Part shown: positions 21,416 to 30,735 of the stretch, one piece after another
Numbering within the stretch: position 1 is the stretch's first letter
How the letters are laid out: every line of letters begins with the position of its first letter
Assembly (NCBI RefSeq): GCF_021117405.1
Contig: NZ_CP088251.1
Coordinates: 3,271,001-3,335,000, forward strand
From: Frateuria edaphi
Lineage (GTDB): Bacteria; Pseudomonadota; Gammaproteobacteria; Xanthomonadales; Rhodanobacteraceae
DNA: 64,000 nt
Direction: 5' to 3'
Program-made: the position numbers and the translations under genes
Notes under the pieces: generated by a model
Told to the model about the DNA's origin: nothing
The model's database searches: none
The model's input: the letters and a program-made list of their open reading frames with translations, nothing else

Positions 21416-24400
21416 TCAGCCTGGCGCGAGCAGCGCGTCCAGGTCGTCCTGGTCGAAGCTGAGCTTCTCGCGGGCGCCACCGCCTTCGAGCACCGCCTCG
21501 GCGAGTTCGGCCTTGCGCGCCTTCAACTCCTCGATGCGTTCCTCGACGGTGTCGGCGGTGATCAGCCGGAACACGAACACCGGCTTGTCCTGGCCGATGC
21601 GGTGCGCGCGATCGGAGGCCTGCGCCTCGGCGGCGGGATTCCACCACGGGTCGTAGTGGATCACGGTGTCGGCGGCGGTGAGGTTCAGGCCCACGCCGCC
21701 GGCCTTGAGCGAAAGCAGGAACAGCGGCACGTCGCCGTCCTGGAAGCGCTGCACGGGTTCGGCGCGGTCGCGGGTTTCGCCGGTGAGCATGACGTAGCGG
21801 ATGCGCTTGCGATCCAGTTCCGCAGCGATCAGCTTGAGCATTTCGGTGAACTGCGAGAAGAGCAGCACCTTGCGGCCTTCGGCGAGCAGCGCCGGCAGCA
21901 TGTCCATCAGCAATTCGAACTTGGCCGACTCGCGCACGCCGCGCGCGGCCTCGAGCTTGACCAGCCGCGGATCGCAGCAGACCTGGCGCAGCTTGAGCAA
22001 CGCGTCGAGCACCACGATGCCCGAATGGGTGATGCCGCGCTGGGCGATCACTTCGCGCAGCTCCTCGGCGAGGGTGAGGCGCAGGCTCTCGTAGAGCTCG
22101 CGCTGGCGCCCGTCGAGTACCACGCGGCGGGTGATCTCGGTCTTGGGCGGCAGTTCGGACGCGACCTGCGCCTTGGTGCGCCGCAGGATGAAGGGCGCAA
22201 GCCGCCGGTTGAGGCGAGCCTGGCATTCGTCGTCGCGCTGCTTCTCGATCGGCACGCGGTAGTGGCGACGGAAGGCGCCTTCGTCGCCAAGCAGGCCGGG
22301 CACGGCCAGGTCGATCTGCGACCACAACTCGCCCAGGTGGTTTTCCAGCGGCGTGCCCGTCAGGCAGACGCACCGCGGCGCGCGCAGGCTGAGCACGGCG
22401 CGCCGCGCCTGCGTGCGCGGGTTCTTCACCTGCTGTGCCTCGTCCAGCACGATCAGCGCGAACGGCTGTTTGCGCAGGGTGACGACATCGCGCGGCAGCA
22501 GCGCATAGCTGGTGAGCACGATGTCCTGCGCGCCCAGTTGGGAGAAGTCGCCGCTGCGCTGTGGACCGTGTAGCGCGAGCACCGTGAGGTCGGGTGCGAA
22601 GCGCGCGATCTCCGATTGCCAGTTGGGGATGAGGCTGGTCGGTACCACCACCAGCGCCGGCTGGATCAGCGCACCGCGCTGCTTGAGCGCGAGCAGATGG
22701 GTGATCAACTGCAGCGTCTTTCCCAGGCCCATGTCGTCGGCGAGCACACCGCCGACGCCGGCCTCGGCCAGCGCGTTCAACCAGCGCAGGCCTTCGCGCT
22801 GGTACGGGCGCAGCTCGACCGTGAGGCCGTCGGGAATGGCGTCGCTGGCGCGCTCGGCGGCATCGCGCAGGCGCGCGGTGAAGCCGCGAAGTGCCTCGGG
22901 CGCGCGCAGTTCGCCGCCGCTGGGCAGCGCCTCGACCAGTTCCTCCAGGCGGCCAGCCTGCACGCGCGGCAGGTGCAGCTTCTTCTTCGGGCGCTCCAGG
23001 TACTCGGCCAGCGGCGCCAGCAGGCCGCGCAGTTCCTTCAGGCGTACCGGCACGCGGCGGCGCTCGTCGACCGGCGCGTACCACACGGCGTCTTCCGGCT
23101 CGTTCGGCGCGGGGCTCAGGTTCAACTGGTGCTCGGCCAGCGCCTGCGCCACCGCGGGCAGGAGGTTGTGCCGCTTGCCCTCGACCTCGATGCCGATCTC
23201 CAGGTCGAAGGCATGGTCGTCGGCGTCTTCGGTGGCGTTGCCGTACCAGCGCACCGGGCCTTCGAGCACTTCGAACGGGAAGCTCGGCGCGTAGTCGAGC
23301 TGGAAGCCTTCGGCCTCGAGCTTGGCGCGCAGCGCCAGCCAGCGTGCCGGCGTGTTCACCTCCAGCGCGCCGGCATAGCCCTTGCCGGGGAACAGCCAGG
23401 CGTCCTCGGGCAGGGTGTCGGCCAGGTCCCAGGGCAGGCCTTCGGTGTCCACGCCCGGAGTGAGCCCGACGCGCTCGAGCTGCTCCATCGCGGAGAGCTC
23501 CTCCGCGCGCCGGCGCGTGATCTCGACGAGGTGGCCGTTGCGCACGCGGCGGACCAGCGGCTCGCCGCCGCGGCCGGGCAGGCGCTCGCCGGCGTAGTCG
23601 AAGGCCAGCCGCGCATAGGCCAGCGGCGGCGTCCCGGCGGCCAGGCGGGCGTGGCGCGTGAGTGCGTGCAGGGTCAGCACCGGCTTGGGCGCAAGTTCCG
23701 CGCGGCGCAGTTCGTCGAATACCTGTGGTGCGGGCAGGCGCTGGCCGAGCGGGCTGTTCTTCAGCGCCTTGAGCAACGGCCGGCCGGCTTCGTGCCTGAG
23801 CGGCGGCAGGTCCAGCCAGTGGCTTTCGCGCTTGTCGGCCTCGAGCAGGCCCAGCGTGGCGCGTTCGGCGTCGAGATACCAAAGGCAATCGAGCCGCAGC
23901 AGGCGCTGGTTATGGCCGAGCGTGGGTAGCAGGCGCTGGCTGCCATCCTGTTCCAGGTGCCAGTGCCAGTTGAGCGGATGCGCCTTGCCGCGCGACAGGC
24001 GCAGGCCAGCCAGGCCACCGAGGAAACACGGCGCGGTATCGAGCATCTGCGCCAGCAGGGCGTCACCGATGTGACCGGCCAGGCGCACGTAGCTGCGGCC
24101 CTTGCGCACGTTCTGCGGCAGACCGAGCAAGGCAGCGGCCAGGTGTTGTTCGTGCGGTTGCAGCGGCGCCTGGGCGAGGTGGCGGCTGTCCAGCGGGACC
24201 GGGCGCACGTAGCGGCCCTGCTCGGCCACGCCCAGCGCCACCGGCGCGACGTCCAGGTGGGCCCAGGAAGCACCGTCCTCGGGCATGACCTCCAGGAAGA
24301 AGCCGAGCACCTGGGTTTCGGCGGGGAGCACCGCGGGCGGTTTGAACAGTCGACGCCAGGCCGGCGGCAAGCCCCCTCCGGTCATGTCCTCCGCCGGGGA

Positions 24401-24445
24401 GGCACGATCGGCAGGCTGCTTTTCGTCCGGTTGCTGCATGCGCAT
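21416..24445 (-). CDS. SNF2-family DEAD/DEAH-box helicase
   Basis: 1,009 residues. The C-terminal half is a complete Swi2/Snf2 ATPase: DDMGLGKTLQLITHLL (Walker A), VLDEAQQVKN (motif II), LTGTPLENHL (motif III), then SLKAGGVGLNLTAAD and HRIGQDKPVFVFRLI (motifs V and VI). The N-terminal half (about residues 1-500) is a less conserved domain usual in bacterial HepA/RapA-like or SWIM-helicase proteins, but I see no CxC...CxH zinc-finger motif, unlike many relatives. It probably remodels protein-nucleic acid complexes, in transcription or repair. Two ATGs (24445, 24439) are possible starts. It lies downstream of gpsA, separated by 227 bases of repeats. Confidence 0.9.
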   Translation of the reverse strand: MRMQQPDEKQPADRASPAEDMTGGGLPPAWRRLFKPPAVLPAETQVLGFFLEVMPEDGASWAHLDVAPVALGVAEQGRYVRPVPLDSRHLAQAPLQPHEQHLAAALLGLPQNVRKGRSYVRLAGHIGDALLAQMLDTAPCFLGGLAGLRLSRGKAHPLNWHWHLEQDGSQRLLPTLGHNQRLLRLDCLWYLDAERATLGLLEADKRESHWLDLPPLRHEAGRPLLKALKNSPLGQRLPAPQVFDELRRAELAPKPVLTLHALTRHARLAAGTPPLAYARLAFDYAGERLPGRGGEPLVRRVRNGHLVEITRRRAEELSAMEQLERVGLTPGVDTEGLPWDLADTLPEDAWLFPGKGYAGALEVNTPARWLALRAKLEAEGFQLDYAPSFPFEVLEGPVRWYGNATEDADDHAFDLEIGIEVEGKRHNLLPAVAQALAEHQLNLSPAPNEPEDAVWYAPVDERRRVPVRLKELRGLLAPLAEYLERPKKKLHLPRVQAGRLEELVEALPSGGELRAPEALRGFTARLRDAAERASDAIPDGLTVELRPYQREGLRWLNALAEAGVGGVLADDMGLGKTLQLITHLLALKQRGALIQPALVVVPTSLIPNWQSEIARFAPDLTVLALHGPQRSGDFSQLGAQDIVLTSYALLPRDVVTLRKQPFALIVLDEAQQVKNPRTQARRAVLSLRAPRCVCLTGTPLENHLGELWSQIDLAVPGLLGDEGAFRRHYRVPIEKQRDDECQARLNRRLAPFILRRTKAQVASELPPKTEITRRVVLDGRQRELYESLRLTLAEELREVIAQRGITHSGIVVLDALLKLRQVCCDPRLVKLEAARGVRESAKFELLMDMLPALLAEGRKVLLFSQFTEMLKLIAAELDRKRIRYVMLTGETRDRAEPVQRFQDGDVPLFLLSLKAGGVGLNLTAADTVIHYDPWWNPAAEAQASDRAHRIGQDKPVFVFRLITADTVEERIEELKARKAELAEAVLEGGGAREKLSFDQDDLDALLAPG

Positions 24446-24544
24446 GCGGTCCGCTTGCCGGCCAAAACAACGAGCTTAGCAAGGGGATGGGTGGTGTGCG
24501 CGTCGAGGACGCAAGTTCGTGCGGGGCCGCGCCACGGGGCATGA

Positions 24545-24562
24545 GGTGGGCTTCAGCCCACC
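24545..24562. repeat. GTGGGCTTCAGCCCAC-family inverted repeat
   Basis: GGTGGGC and GCCCACC arms with the loop TTCA. Other full or partial copies are at 28601-28616, 33340-33400 and twice at 54604-54662. Confidence 0.65.
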
Positions 24563-24632
24563 GCCCATTCACGCTGCATGGCCGGGTGTGGCCCGCCGTC
24601 GACCGGGAGCAACGTCGTGGGCCCCGGCCGTT

Positions 24633-24668
24633 CACCCCAACCATCTTCCCGGACGGGAGAGGGAGCCG
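24633..24668. repeat. CCCTCTCCCC-family repeat, inverted partial copy
   Basis: CACCCCAACC, then TTCCCGGACGGGAGAGGGAGC, immediately behind the gpsA stop codon. It has the same G/C-rich tail as the copies at 14020 and 56030. Confidence 0.5.
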
Positions 24669-24672
24669 TGGG

Positions 24673-25698
24673 TCAGGCGTTGCCGAACAAGCCTTGCGGG
24701 TATTCGGGCTTCTGCTCGCGCGACATCAGCATGCGGACGCCCTCGACCGGAGTGACCTCGCCGTGCAGCACGGCGCGCACGCCACTGGCGATGGGCAGGT
24801 CCAGGCCATGCTGTTCGGCCAGCCGGGACACCTCGTCGGCGGTCACCACGCTCTCGACCACCTGGCCGATCTGGCGCACGGCCTCGTCCAGCGCAATGCC
24901 CTGCCCCAAGGCCAGGCCGAGCCGCCGGTTGCGCGAGAGATCGCCGGTACAGGTCAGCACGAGGTCGCCCAGGCCGGACAGACCCATCAGGGTTTCCGGC
25001 CGCGCGCCGAGCGCCAGACCCAGACGCAGCATCTCGTTCATGCCACGGGTGATCAGGCCGGCGCGGGCGTTGAGGCCCAGTTGCATGCCGTCGGCCACGC
25101 CGGTGGCCACCGCCAACACGTTCTTCATCGCGCCGCCGAGCTCGGCGCCCAGCACGTCGTTGCCCGAATAGGCGCGGAAGTTCGGCGCATGCAGCAACGC
25201 GGCCAGCGACTTGGCGAAGGCCTCGTCTTCCGAGTGCACGGTGACGGCGCTGGGCAGCCCGGCGGCCACCTCGCGCGCGAACGACGGCCCGGTGACTACC
25301 GCGGCCGGCCGGCCCGGCAGCTTCTGCGCCACCAGCTCGTGCAGGAAGCGGCCGGTGCCCGGCTCGAAACCCTTGGTCGCCCAGGCGATCGCCGTGCCGG
25401 CGTCGAGCAGCGGCGCAAGCTCGTCCAGCATCGCGGCGAAGGCGTGGCTGGGCACCACGATCAGCACGATGTCGGCATCGCGCACGGCCGCGGCCAGCTG
25501 CGGCTCGTAGGCGAGCGCGGCCGGCAGCTCGAGGTCAGGCAGGTAACGCTGGTTGCGGCGGCTCTGCGCCATTGCCTCCAGCGCCGCGCGGTCGCGGCCC
25601 CAGAGGCGCGTGGTCACGCCGTTGCGCGCGGCCAGCGCGGCCAGCGCGGTGCCCCAGGAGCCGGCGCCGAGCACCGCGAGGATCGGTTGGTCCCGCAT
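24673..25698 (-). CDS. gpsA: glycerol-3-phosphate dehydrogenase [NAD(P)+]
   Basis: Reduces dihydroxyacetone phosphate to sn-glycerol 3-phosphate, the backbone for phospholipids. 341 residues. The Rossmann loop [12 protein letters not shown] opens the protein; [11 protein letters not shown] and [13 protein letters not shown] contain the catalytic lysines, and [23 protein letters not shown] is the signature of the C-terminal helical domain. It starts 12 bases after the secB stop codon and is in one operon with it, the order seen in many gammaproteobacteria. Its product feeds PlsB, encoded at 51985-54597. Confidence 0.97.
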   Translation of the reverse strand: MRDQPILAVLGAGSWGTALAALAARNGVTTRLWGRDRAALEAMAQSRRNQRYLPDLELPAALAYEPQLAAAVRDADIVLIVVPSHAFAAMLDELAPLLDAGTAIAWATKGFEPGTGRFLHELVAQKLPGRPAAVVTGPSFAREVAAGLPSAVTVHSEDEAFAKSLAALLHAPNFRAYSGNDVLGAELGGAMKNVLAVATGVADGMQLGLNARAGLITRGMNEMLRLGLALGARPETLMGLSGLGDLVLTCTGDLSRNRRLGLALGQGIALDEAVRQIGQVVESVVTADEVSRLAEQHGLDLPIASGVRAVLHGEVTPVEGVRMLMSREQKPEYPQGLFGNA

Positions 25699-25710
25699 GG
25701 GTTGTCGCCG

Positions 25711-26217
25711 TCAGCTGTTGAGCGTCGGGGCCTCGCCGCCGCCCGCCGCGCGGCGCTGCTGCTCCGCGAAGAGAGCGTCGAAGTTGATCGGCTGCAGCAG
25801 GAACGGGGGGAACCCGCCCTCCAGCACCAGCGAGGAAATCACCTGGCGCGCATAGGGGAACAGCAGGTTCGGGCAGTAGCTGCCGATGATGCCGTCGTGG
25901 TCCTGCTCGTTGAAGCCCGCGATGCCGAACACGCCGGCCTGGTGGACCTCGGCCAGATAGGCCGTCCGCTCGCCGATGGTGCAGGTGAGGGTCAGGCTGA
26001 GCACCACTTCGTACAGGCTGTTGCCCAGGTCGGTGGCGCGCTGGCCCAGGTTGAGCTGCACCTGCGGCTGGACCTGGTCGTTCTCGCCGATGTCCTGGAA
26101 GATCTGCGGCGCGTTGGGAGCCTCGAAGGACACGTCCTTGACGTAGATCTTCTGCAGCATCAACTGCGGCATGGCCTGGCCGGCGGCCTGGTCGTTGGCG
26201 GGCGTGACTTCTGCCAT
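25711..26217 (-). CDS. secB: protein-export chaperone SecB
   Basis: Cytoplasmic tetrameric chaperone that keeps precursors unfolded and hands them to SecA. 168 residues with the SecB core from [16 protein letters not shown] to [19 protein letters not shown] and [20 protein letters not shown]. The Ala/Gly-rich C-terminal tail is short and lacks the zinc-contacting basic patch. The ATG at 26217 is set by GAGGGA about 8 bases upstream and the usual N-terminal length. It is the first gene of the secB-gpsA unit and is divergent from rpmB across 298 bases. Confidence 0.96.
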   Translation of the reverse strand: MAEVTPANDQAAGQAMPQLMLQKIYVKDVSFEAPNAPQIFQDIGENDQVQPQVQLNLGQRATDLGNSLYEVVLSLTLTCTIGERTAYLAEVHQAGVFGIAGFNEQDHDGIIGSYCPNLLFPYARQVISSLVLEGGFPPFLLQPINFDALFAEQQRRAAGGGEAPTLNS

Positions 26218-26515
26218 CGGGAATCCCTCGAATTCGTGAGTGCGGGCGAGCAAAGAGGGCGATTGTTCCATACATCCGCACGCCCCGCCACGGTCAGGCG
26301 CCCCGGGCGACTTGCGCAGGATGCTGTTTTTCCGCGAGAATACGCGGCTCGACCGAGGCCGCCCCGATCTTTCGGGCTTCCGCGACGCGATGCGGGAACG
26401 CAAGCCGGCCACGCTCGATACGCAACACCCTCCAGCATCGCGTGGCGCCCCAAGCGCCGCTGAGCCGATGCCGCCCTGGCCAACGGGCGGTCAGATACCG
26501 ATTACGGAGGCCCTC

Positions 26516-26752
26516 ATGGCCCGTGTATGTCAAGTCACCGGAAAGGGTGTGCAGACCGGCAACAACGTCTCGCACGCCAACAACAAGACCCGTCGCCGCT
26601 GGTTGCCGAACCTGCACGAGCGCCGCTTCTGGGTCGCCAGCGAAAACCGTTGGGTGAAGCTGCGCGTTTCCAACGCCGCACTGCGCACCATCGACAAGAA
26701 TGGCATCGAGGCCGTGATCGCCCAGCTGCGTGCGCGCGGCGAGAAGGTCTGA
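26516..26752 (+). CDS. rpmB: 50S ribosomal protein L28
   Basis: 78 residues, the standard length. It begins [20 protein letters not shown] and continues with [16 protein letters not shown], both typical of L28. The ATG at 26516 is preceded by CGGAGG at 7 bases. It is followed by rpmG after 10 bases, the usual gene pair, and both end at a shared terminator. Confidence 0.98.
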   Translation: MARVCQVTGKGVQTGNNVSHANNKTRRRWLPNLHERRFWVASENRWVKLRVSNAALRTIDKNGIEAVIAQLRARGEKV

Positions 26753-26762
26753 GGATTGAACC

Positions 26763-26930
26763 ATGGCTAACAAGACCCAAGACAAGATCCGCCTGATCTC
26801 CTCGGCCGGCACCGGCCACTTCTACACCACGCAGAAGAACAAGAAGAACACGCCGGAGAAGTTCGAGTTCAAGAAGTACGATCCGGTCGTTCGCAAGCAC
26901 GTGATCTACAAGGAAGGCAAGATCAAGTGA
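26763..26930 (+). CDS. rpmG: 50S ribosomal protein L33
   Basis: 55 residues, the common length for L33. It contains [20 protein letters not shown] and ends [16 protein letters not shown]. The zinc-ribbon cysteines present in some L33 proteins are absent, so this is the zinc-independent form. It starts 10 bases after rpmB and ends just before an intrinsic terminator. Confidence 0.98.
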   Translation: MANKTQDKIRLISSAGTGHFYTTQKNKKNTPEKFEFKKYDPVVRKHVIYKEGKIK

Positions 26931-26940
26931 TCTTCGAAGA

Positions 26941-26969
26941 AAAACCCGCCCCACGGCGGGTTTTCTTTT
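26941..26969 (+). terminator. intrinsic terminator of rpmB-rpmG
   Basis: Stem AAAACCCGCC / GGCGGGTTTT with a 4-base loop, continued by CTTTTT. It starts 11 bases after the rpmG stop codon. Confidence 0.92.
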
Positions 26970-26995
26970 TGGGCGCGCGAAAGTTTCCGCTCGCT

Positions 26996-27001
26996 TATGA
27001 T
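26996..27001 (+). promoter_or_regulatory. -10 box directly before the DUF4166 gene
   Basis: TATGAT ends 7 bases before the ATG at 27009. An earlier in-frame ATG (26997) lies inside the box, which argues against using it as the start. Confidence 0.4.
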
Positions 27002-27008
27002 CCGCGCC

Positions 27009-27548
27009 ATGGCTGACGCCCTGTTCCCTGCGCTGCTCGGCGAACAATGGCACGCACTGGCGACGCCGGTGCGGCGCATGCATGGCGATGCGCCGCGCGT
27101 GCGCGCCATCGGCCAGGCCGACGTGGCCGGCGCGAGCCACCTGCCGGCGCGCCTCCTGCGACGGCTGTTGGGCCTGCCCGAACCGGGTCCGGCACAGCCT
27201 CTGGAACTGTCCATCGAGCGACACCCGGGCCATGAAACCTGGACGCGGCGCTTCGCCCACGGCGGGATGCGCTCCCGCCTCACCCGGGCTCCGCGGGGCG
27301 ATCGGCTGCATGAACGGCTCGGTCCGGTAACGCTGCATTTCGAACTGCGCCGTACAGGCGATGCGATCGACTGGCAACTTCGCGGTGGAAACCTGCTGGG
27401 CCTGCCGCTGCCACGCATGTGGTTCGGCTCGGTGCTTGCGCAAAGCGGCGCGCAGGAAGGGCGCTACAGCTTCCACATCGATACGCGATTGCCTTTGCTG
27501 GGCCGGCTGGTCGCCTATCGCGGCTGGCTGGAGCCGAGCGATGGCTGA
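27009..27548 (+). CDS. DUF4166 protein
   Basis: 179 residues resembling the DUF4166 family of soluble proteins with an alternating beta-sheet build. HPGHETWTRRFAHGGMRSRL, FELRRTGDAIDWQLRGGNLLGLPLP and GRYSFHIDTRLPLLGRLVAYRGWL are its main conserved-looking parts. The family has no established function and in other genomes is often placed next to DCC or SDR-type genes. Its stop overlaps the start of the following gene by 8 bases, so the two are co-translated. Confidence 0.75.
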   Translation: MADALFPALLGEQWHALATPVRRMHGDAPRVRAIGQADVAGASHLPARLLRRLLGLPEPGPAQPLELSIERHPGHETWTRRFAHGGMRSRLTRAPRGDRLHERLGPVTLHFELRRTGDAIDWQLRGGNLLGLPLPRMWFGSVLAQSGAQEGRYSFHIDTRLPLLGRLVAYRGWLEPSDG

Positions 27549-27948
27549 GCGGGAGGACGTCATCGTTTTCGACGGGGTCTGCGTGCTGTGCAGCCGCTGG
27601 GTCGATTTCGTGCTCCGGCATGACCACGCGGGCCGCTTCCGGCTGGCCGCCATGCAGGGCACGCATGGGCGCAGGTTGCTCCAGGCGCACGGCCTGTCGG
27701 CGGACGACCCGGCGTCGTTCCTGCTCGTGCACGACGGGCGCGGGCATACCGATACCGATGCCATCGCGCACATCCTGCGTGAATTCGGCGGTCGCTGGCG
27801 CGTGGCCGCGTCGCTGCTGCTGGCGATCCCGCGCTTGTGCCGCGACCCGGCGTACCGCTGGATCGCCCGCCACCGGTACCGGCTATTCGGGCGGCGCGCG
27901 AGTTGCCGGTTGCCCGAACCGGCGCAGTCCTGGCGTTTCCTCGACTAG
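27541..27948 (+). CDS. DCC-family thiol-disulfide oxidoreductase-like protein (DUF393)
   Basis: 135 residues. The N-terminal motif VIVFDGVCVLCSRWVDFVLRHD is the DxxCxxC signature of the DCC family, thought to adopt a thioredoxin-like fold. The C-terminal part (LLAIPRLCRDPAYRWIARHRYRLFG) matches the family end. The ATG at 27541 overlaps the DUF4166 gene. Redox activity is a family expectation, not demonstrated here. Confidence 0.85.
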   Translation: MAEREDVIVFDGVCVLCSRWVDFVLRHDHAGRFRLAAMQGTHGRRLLQAHGLSADDPASFLLVHDGRGHTDTDAIAHILREFGGRWRVAASLLLAIPRLCRDPAYRWIARHRYRLFGRRASCRLPEPAQSWRFLD

Positions 27949-28075
27949 AGCAGCTCGGCCAATCCCGGCTGTCCACCCGGCGCGCGCTCAGGCGTTTCCA
28001 CGCAGGCGCAAACCCCGCGCCGCGTTTGCGTTCCATCCCCCAGCCTGGTGCTGCATCGCCTACCGGAGATACGCC

Positions 28076-28588
28076 ATGTCCAAGCTCCCCTTCCGCCCCA
28101 CCTCAGGCCTGGTCCTCGCCTTCGTTGTCACCACGGCGGCGGCCGCCACCGGCACGGTTACCGTCCGTTACGACCATCCGGAAAACTTCACCGAAACAAA
28201 GGAAGTGCGCGCCTTCGCACCCATGCGCGCCGATTCGGCCTACCTGGACACCCTCAAGCGCTACATCGAAACCAAGGCGGCGACCGAGCTTGGGCAAGGC
28301 CAGACCCTCGACATCGTCGTGACCGACATCGATCGCGCCGGCTCCTATGCGCCCTCGGTGGGTTCGTTGCAGCCGGTGCGCGTGGTCAAGGACGTCTATC
28401 CGCCGCGCATCACGCTGCACTTCCGCCTGCTGGACAGCGAGGGGCAGGTGGTCCGCGAAGGCGACCGCACGCTCACCGACCTGGGCTTCATGTACGACAG
28501 CCCGGGCGGGTCTTCCAGTACCGATCCGCTGCGCTACGAAAAGCGCACGATCGATCGCTGGCTGGCGCGGGGACCGGCAAAGCTGTAA
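28076..28588 (+). CDS. DUF3016 exported protein
   Basis: 170 residues with a signal peptide (about 1-24, LVLAFVVTTAAAATG). The mature part fits the DUF3016 family: VTVRYDHPENFTE near the start and LDIVVTDIDRAGSY in the middle, ending in YEKRTIDRWL. Proteins of this kind are periplasmic and of unknown function. CGGAG lies about 6 bases before the ATG at 28076. It is followed by a bidirectional terminator shared with the convergent desaturase gene. Confidence 0.82.
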   Translation: MSKLPFRPTSGLVLAFVVTTAAAATGTVTVRYDHPENFTETKEVRAFAPMRADSAYLDTLKRYIETKAATELGQGQTLDIVVTDIDRAGSYAPSVGSLQPVRVVKDVYPPRITLHFRLLDSEGQVVREGDRTLTDLGFMYDSPGGSSSTDPLRYEKRTIDRWLARGPAKL

Positions 28589-28620
28589 CGCCGAAGTCAC
28601 AGGGCTGAAGCCCACCCGGC

Positions 28621-28655
28621 AAAAAAAAGCCCGCCATGGAGGCGGGCTTTTTTTC
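28621..28655. terminator. bidirectional intrinsic terminator
   Basis: Stem GCCCGCC (28629-28635) and GGCGGGC (28641-28647) with a 5-base loop, flanked by eight A residues on the left and a T-run on the right. It can end the DUF3016 transcript on the plus strand and the desaturase transcript on the minus strand. Confidence 0.92.
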
Positions 28656-28669
28656 ATGCATCAGGCCGT

Positions 28670-29863
28670 TCAGGCGTTGGCGACGCGGTAACCCTTCAGC
28701 CGTGCCGCGAACTCCTGCAGCGAACGGATGCCGCTCTGTTCGGCCTCGGCGATCCATTGCTGCAGGCCCTTGAGAGTCTGCTCGGCGCCACGCTGCTCCA
28801 TCAGGGCCGCCAGGCGGGTGCGGAAGTCGCACACGGTGCGCAGCGTGGGACGCTTGGCCAGCACGGCCTGCAGGCGCGCGCTGCCCTCGCTGTCCAGCCA
28901 GCGGCCGCCGTCGGCCAGCGCGTGGCGCATCCGGCGCGGCATTGCCTTGAGGTTGTCGCCGGCGTGGGCGGCTTCCTCGCGCAGGGTCGGCATGATCACG
29001 CCGCGGTAGTAGTCGGTCATCGCCTGGAAGCGATGGGTCAGCACCGCCTTGAGCGTCTCAGCATCCGGCAGGCTCACGTTCGGACGCACGTCCAGGGCCG
29101 GCGCCACGCGAAGCACCTTGGCCAGGCCCACGGCGCGCAGCCCGCAGATCGCCGCCCAGCCGATGTCGAACTCCCACTTGCGCAGGGCGAACTTGGCCGA
29201 GCTGGGGAACGCATGGTGGTTGTTGTGCAGCTCTTCGCCGCCGATCCAGAAGCCCCACGGAATCAGGTTGCGCGCGGTATCAGCACTCTCGAAGTTGCGG
29301 TAGCCGGCCCAGTGGCCGACGCCGTTGACGAAACCGGCCGCCCAGAACGGGATCCAGATCATCTGCACCGCCCACAGCGCCGCGCCGATCACGCCGAAGA
29401 GCGCGAGGCTGATGAGCAGCATCAAGGTCGGGCCCCAATACGGATGGGCGCCATAGAGCTTGTGCTCGACCCAGTCATCGGGCGTGCCGCGGCCGTACTG
29501 CTCCATGTCCTGCTTCGACTCGCAGGCATCGCGGTACAGCGAGACGCCGTCCCAGAACACCTTCTTGATGCCGTAGATCATCGGGCTGTGCGGATCTTCC
29601 TCGGTCTCCACCTTGGCGTGGTGCTTGCGGTGCACCGCCACCCACTCCTTGGTGACCATGCCGGTGGTCAGCCAGCCCCAGAAGCGGAAGAAATGCGCCA
29701 GCGCCGGGTGGAAATCCACGCCGCGATGGGTCTGGCTGCGATGCAGGTAGAGGGTCACCGTGAAGATGGTGAGCTGGGTCACCACCAGCATGTAGACCAG
29801 CATGGCAAGCCAACTGGCGTGGGTCACGCCGTTGGAAAGGAACGTCAGCACCGTGTCGAGCAT
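28670..29863 (-). CDS. membrane fatty acid desaturase
   Basis: 397 residues of the acyl-CoA/acyl-lipid desaturase superfamily, inserting a double bond into fatty acyl chains in the membrane. The three His boxes are visible: HRSQTH (about residue 41), HRKHH (about 78) and HNNHH (about 220), which bind the di-iron centre. Four hydrophobic segments surround them. After residue 260 there is a long soluble C-terminal part, rich in Arg and Ala, that many relatives share. The ATG at 29863 gives a proper first helix; the upstream extension to 30013 lies in the intergenic region. Probable role is membrane fluidity, e.g. delta-9 desaturation. Confidence 0.92.
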   Translation of the reverse strand: MLDTVLTFLSNGVTHASWLAMLVYMLVVTQLTIFTVTLYLHRSQTHRGVDFHPALAHFFRFWGWLTTGMVTKEWVAVHRKHHAKVETEEDPHSPMIYGIKKVFWDGVSLYRDACESKQDMEQYGRGTPDDWVEHKLYGAHPYWGPTLMLLISLALFGVIGAALWAVQMIWIPFWAAGFVNGVGHWAGYRNFESADTARNLIPWGFWIGGEELHNNHHAFPSSAKFALRKWEFDIGWAAICGLRAVGLAKVLRVAPALDVRPNVSLPDAETLKAVLTHRFQAMTDYYRGVIMPTLREEAAHAGDNLKAMPRRMRHALADGGRWLDSEGSARLQAVLAKRPTLRTVCDFRTRLAALMEQRGAEQTLKGLQQWIAEAEQSGIRSLQEFAARLKGYRVANA

Positions 29864-30000
29864 CAGGAAAACACCGGGGAAGTTGAAAGGCAGTCTATCG
29901 GAGGGGTTTCCGTACCCGCCAGCATGGCGCATTGCGCTTCGCGCATGCGTGAAGCGCCCCGCAGGTTGTGCAAACGTGGGGGCGCCGTGACAATCATGCA

Positions 30001-30735
30001 ATGACTCTGCCACAACCGCTGTTAATGCTTGAGAAAGCCAGCCGCCGCCGCGCCGGGCGGGCCGCGGTGCGGGACCTCGACCTCACGCTCGATCGCGGCC
30101 AGGTGCTGGGCCTGCTGGGCGTCAACGGCGCCGGCAAATCGACCACGCTGTCGATGATCGCCGGCGCGCTGGCGCCGGACGGTGGTCGCATCCTGCTCGA
30201 CGGCGCGGACCTGGCCGAGCACCCGGCATCCGCCCGCCGCCTGGTGGGCTGGCTGCCCGAACGTGCCCCGCTGTGGCAGGAACTGACGGTGGGGGAACAT
30301 CTGGACGCGCACGGTCGCCTGCGCGGACTCACGGGCGCGGCACTCAGGCAGGCGCGCGTGCGCATGATCCAACGGCTCGAACTGGCCCCGCTGGAACACC
30401 GTCTCGCGGGCGTGCTGTCGCAGGGCCAGCGCCAGCGACTGGGGCTCGCCTGCGCGTTGCTGCACCAGCCGGCGCTGCTGGTGCTGGACGAGCCCGGCAA
30501 TGCGCTCGATCCGGTGCAGGTCGCCGCGCTGCGCGCGCTGATCCGCGAGCAGGCCACGGCGGGCACGGCGGTGATCCTCTCCACCCACGTGCTGACCGAA
30601 GTCACCGCGGTGTGCGATCGCGTGGCGATCCTGCACGATGGCACGCTGCGTTACGAAGGTGCCCTGGACGCGCACGATCACGCCGCGCTGGAACAACGCT
30701 TCTTCGCCATCGCCACCGCGAAGGCGGCCGCATGA
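30001..30735 (+). CDS. ABC transporter ATP-binding protein, GldA-like
   Basis: 244 residues. Walker A is GVNGAGKSTT, the signature reads LSQGQRQRLGLA, Walker B is LLVLDEPGNALDP and the switch His is in STHVL. The protein resembles the ATPases of GldA-type exporters and general ABC-2 systems. It heads a tight four-gene operon: the next gene overlaps by 4 bases. CAATCATGCA just before the ATG may be part of a weak -10 box with a very short leader. Confidence 0.9.
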   Translation: MTLPQPLLMLEKASRRRAGRAAVRDLDLTLDRGQVLGLLGVNGAGKSTTLSMIAGALAPDGGRILLDGADLAEHPASARRLVGWLPERAPLWQELTVGEHLDAHGRLRGLTGAALRQARVRMIQRLELAPLEHRLAGVLSQGQRQRLGLACALLHQPALLVLDEPGNALDPVQVAALRALIREQATAGTAVILSTHVLTEVTAVCDRVAILHDGTLRYEGALDAHDHAALEQRFFAIATAKAAA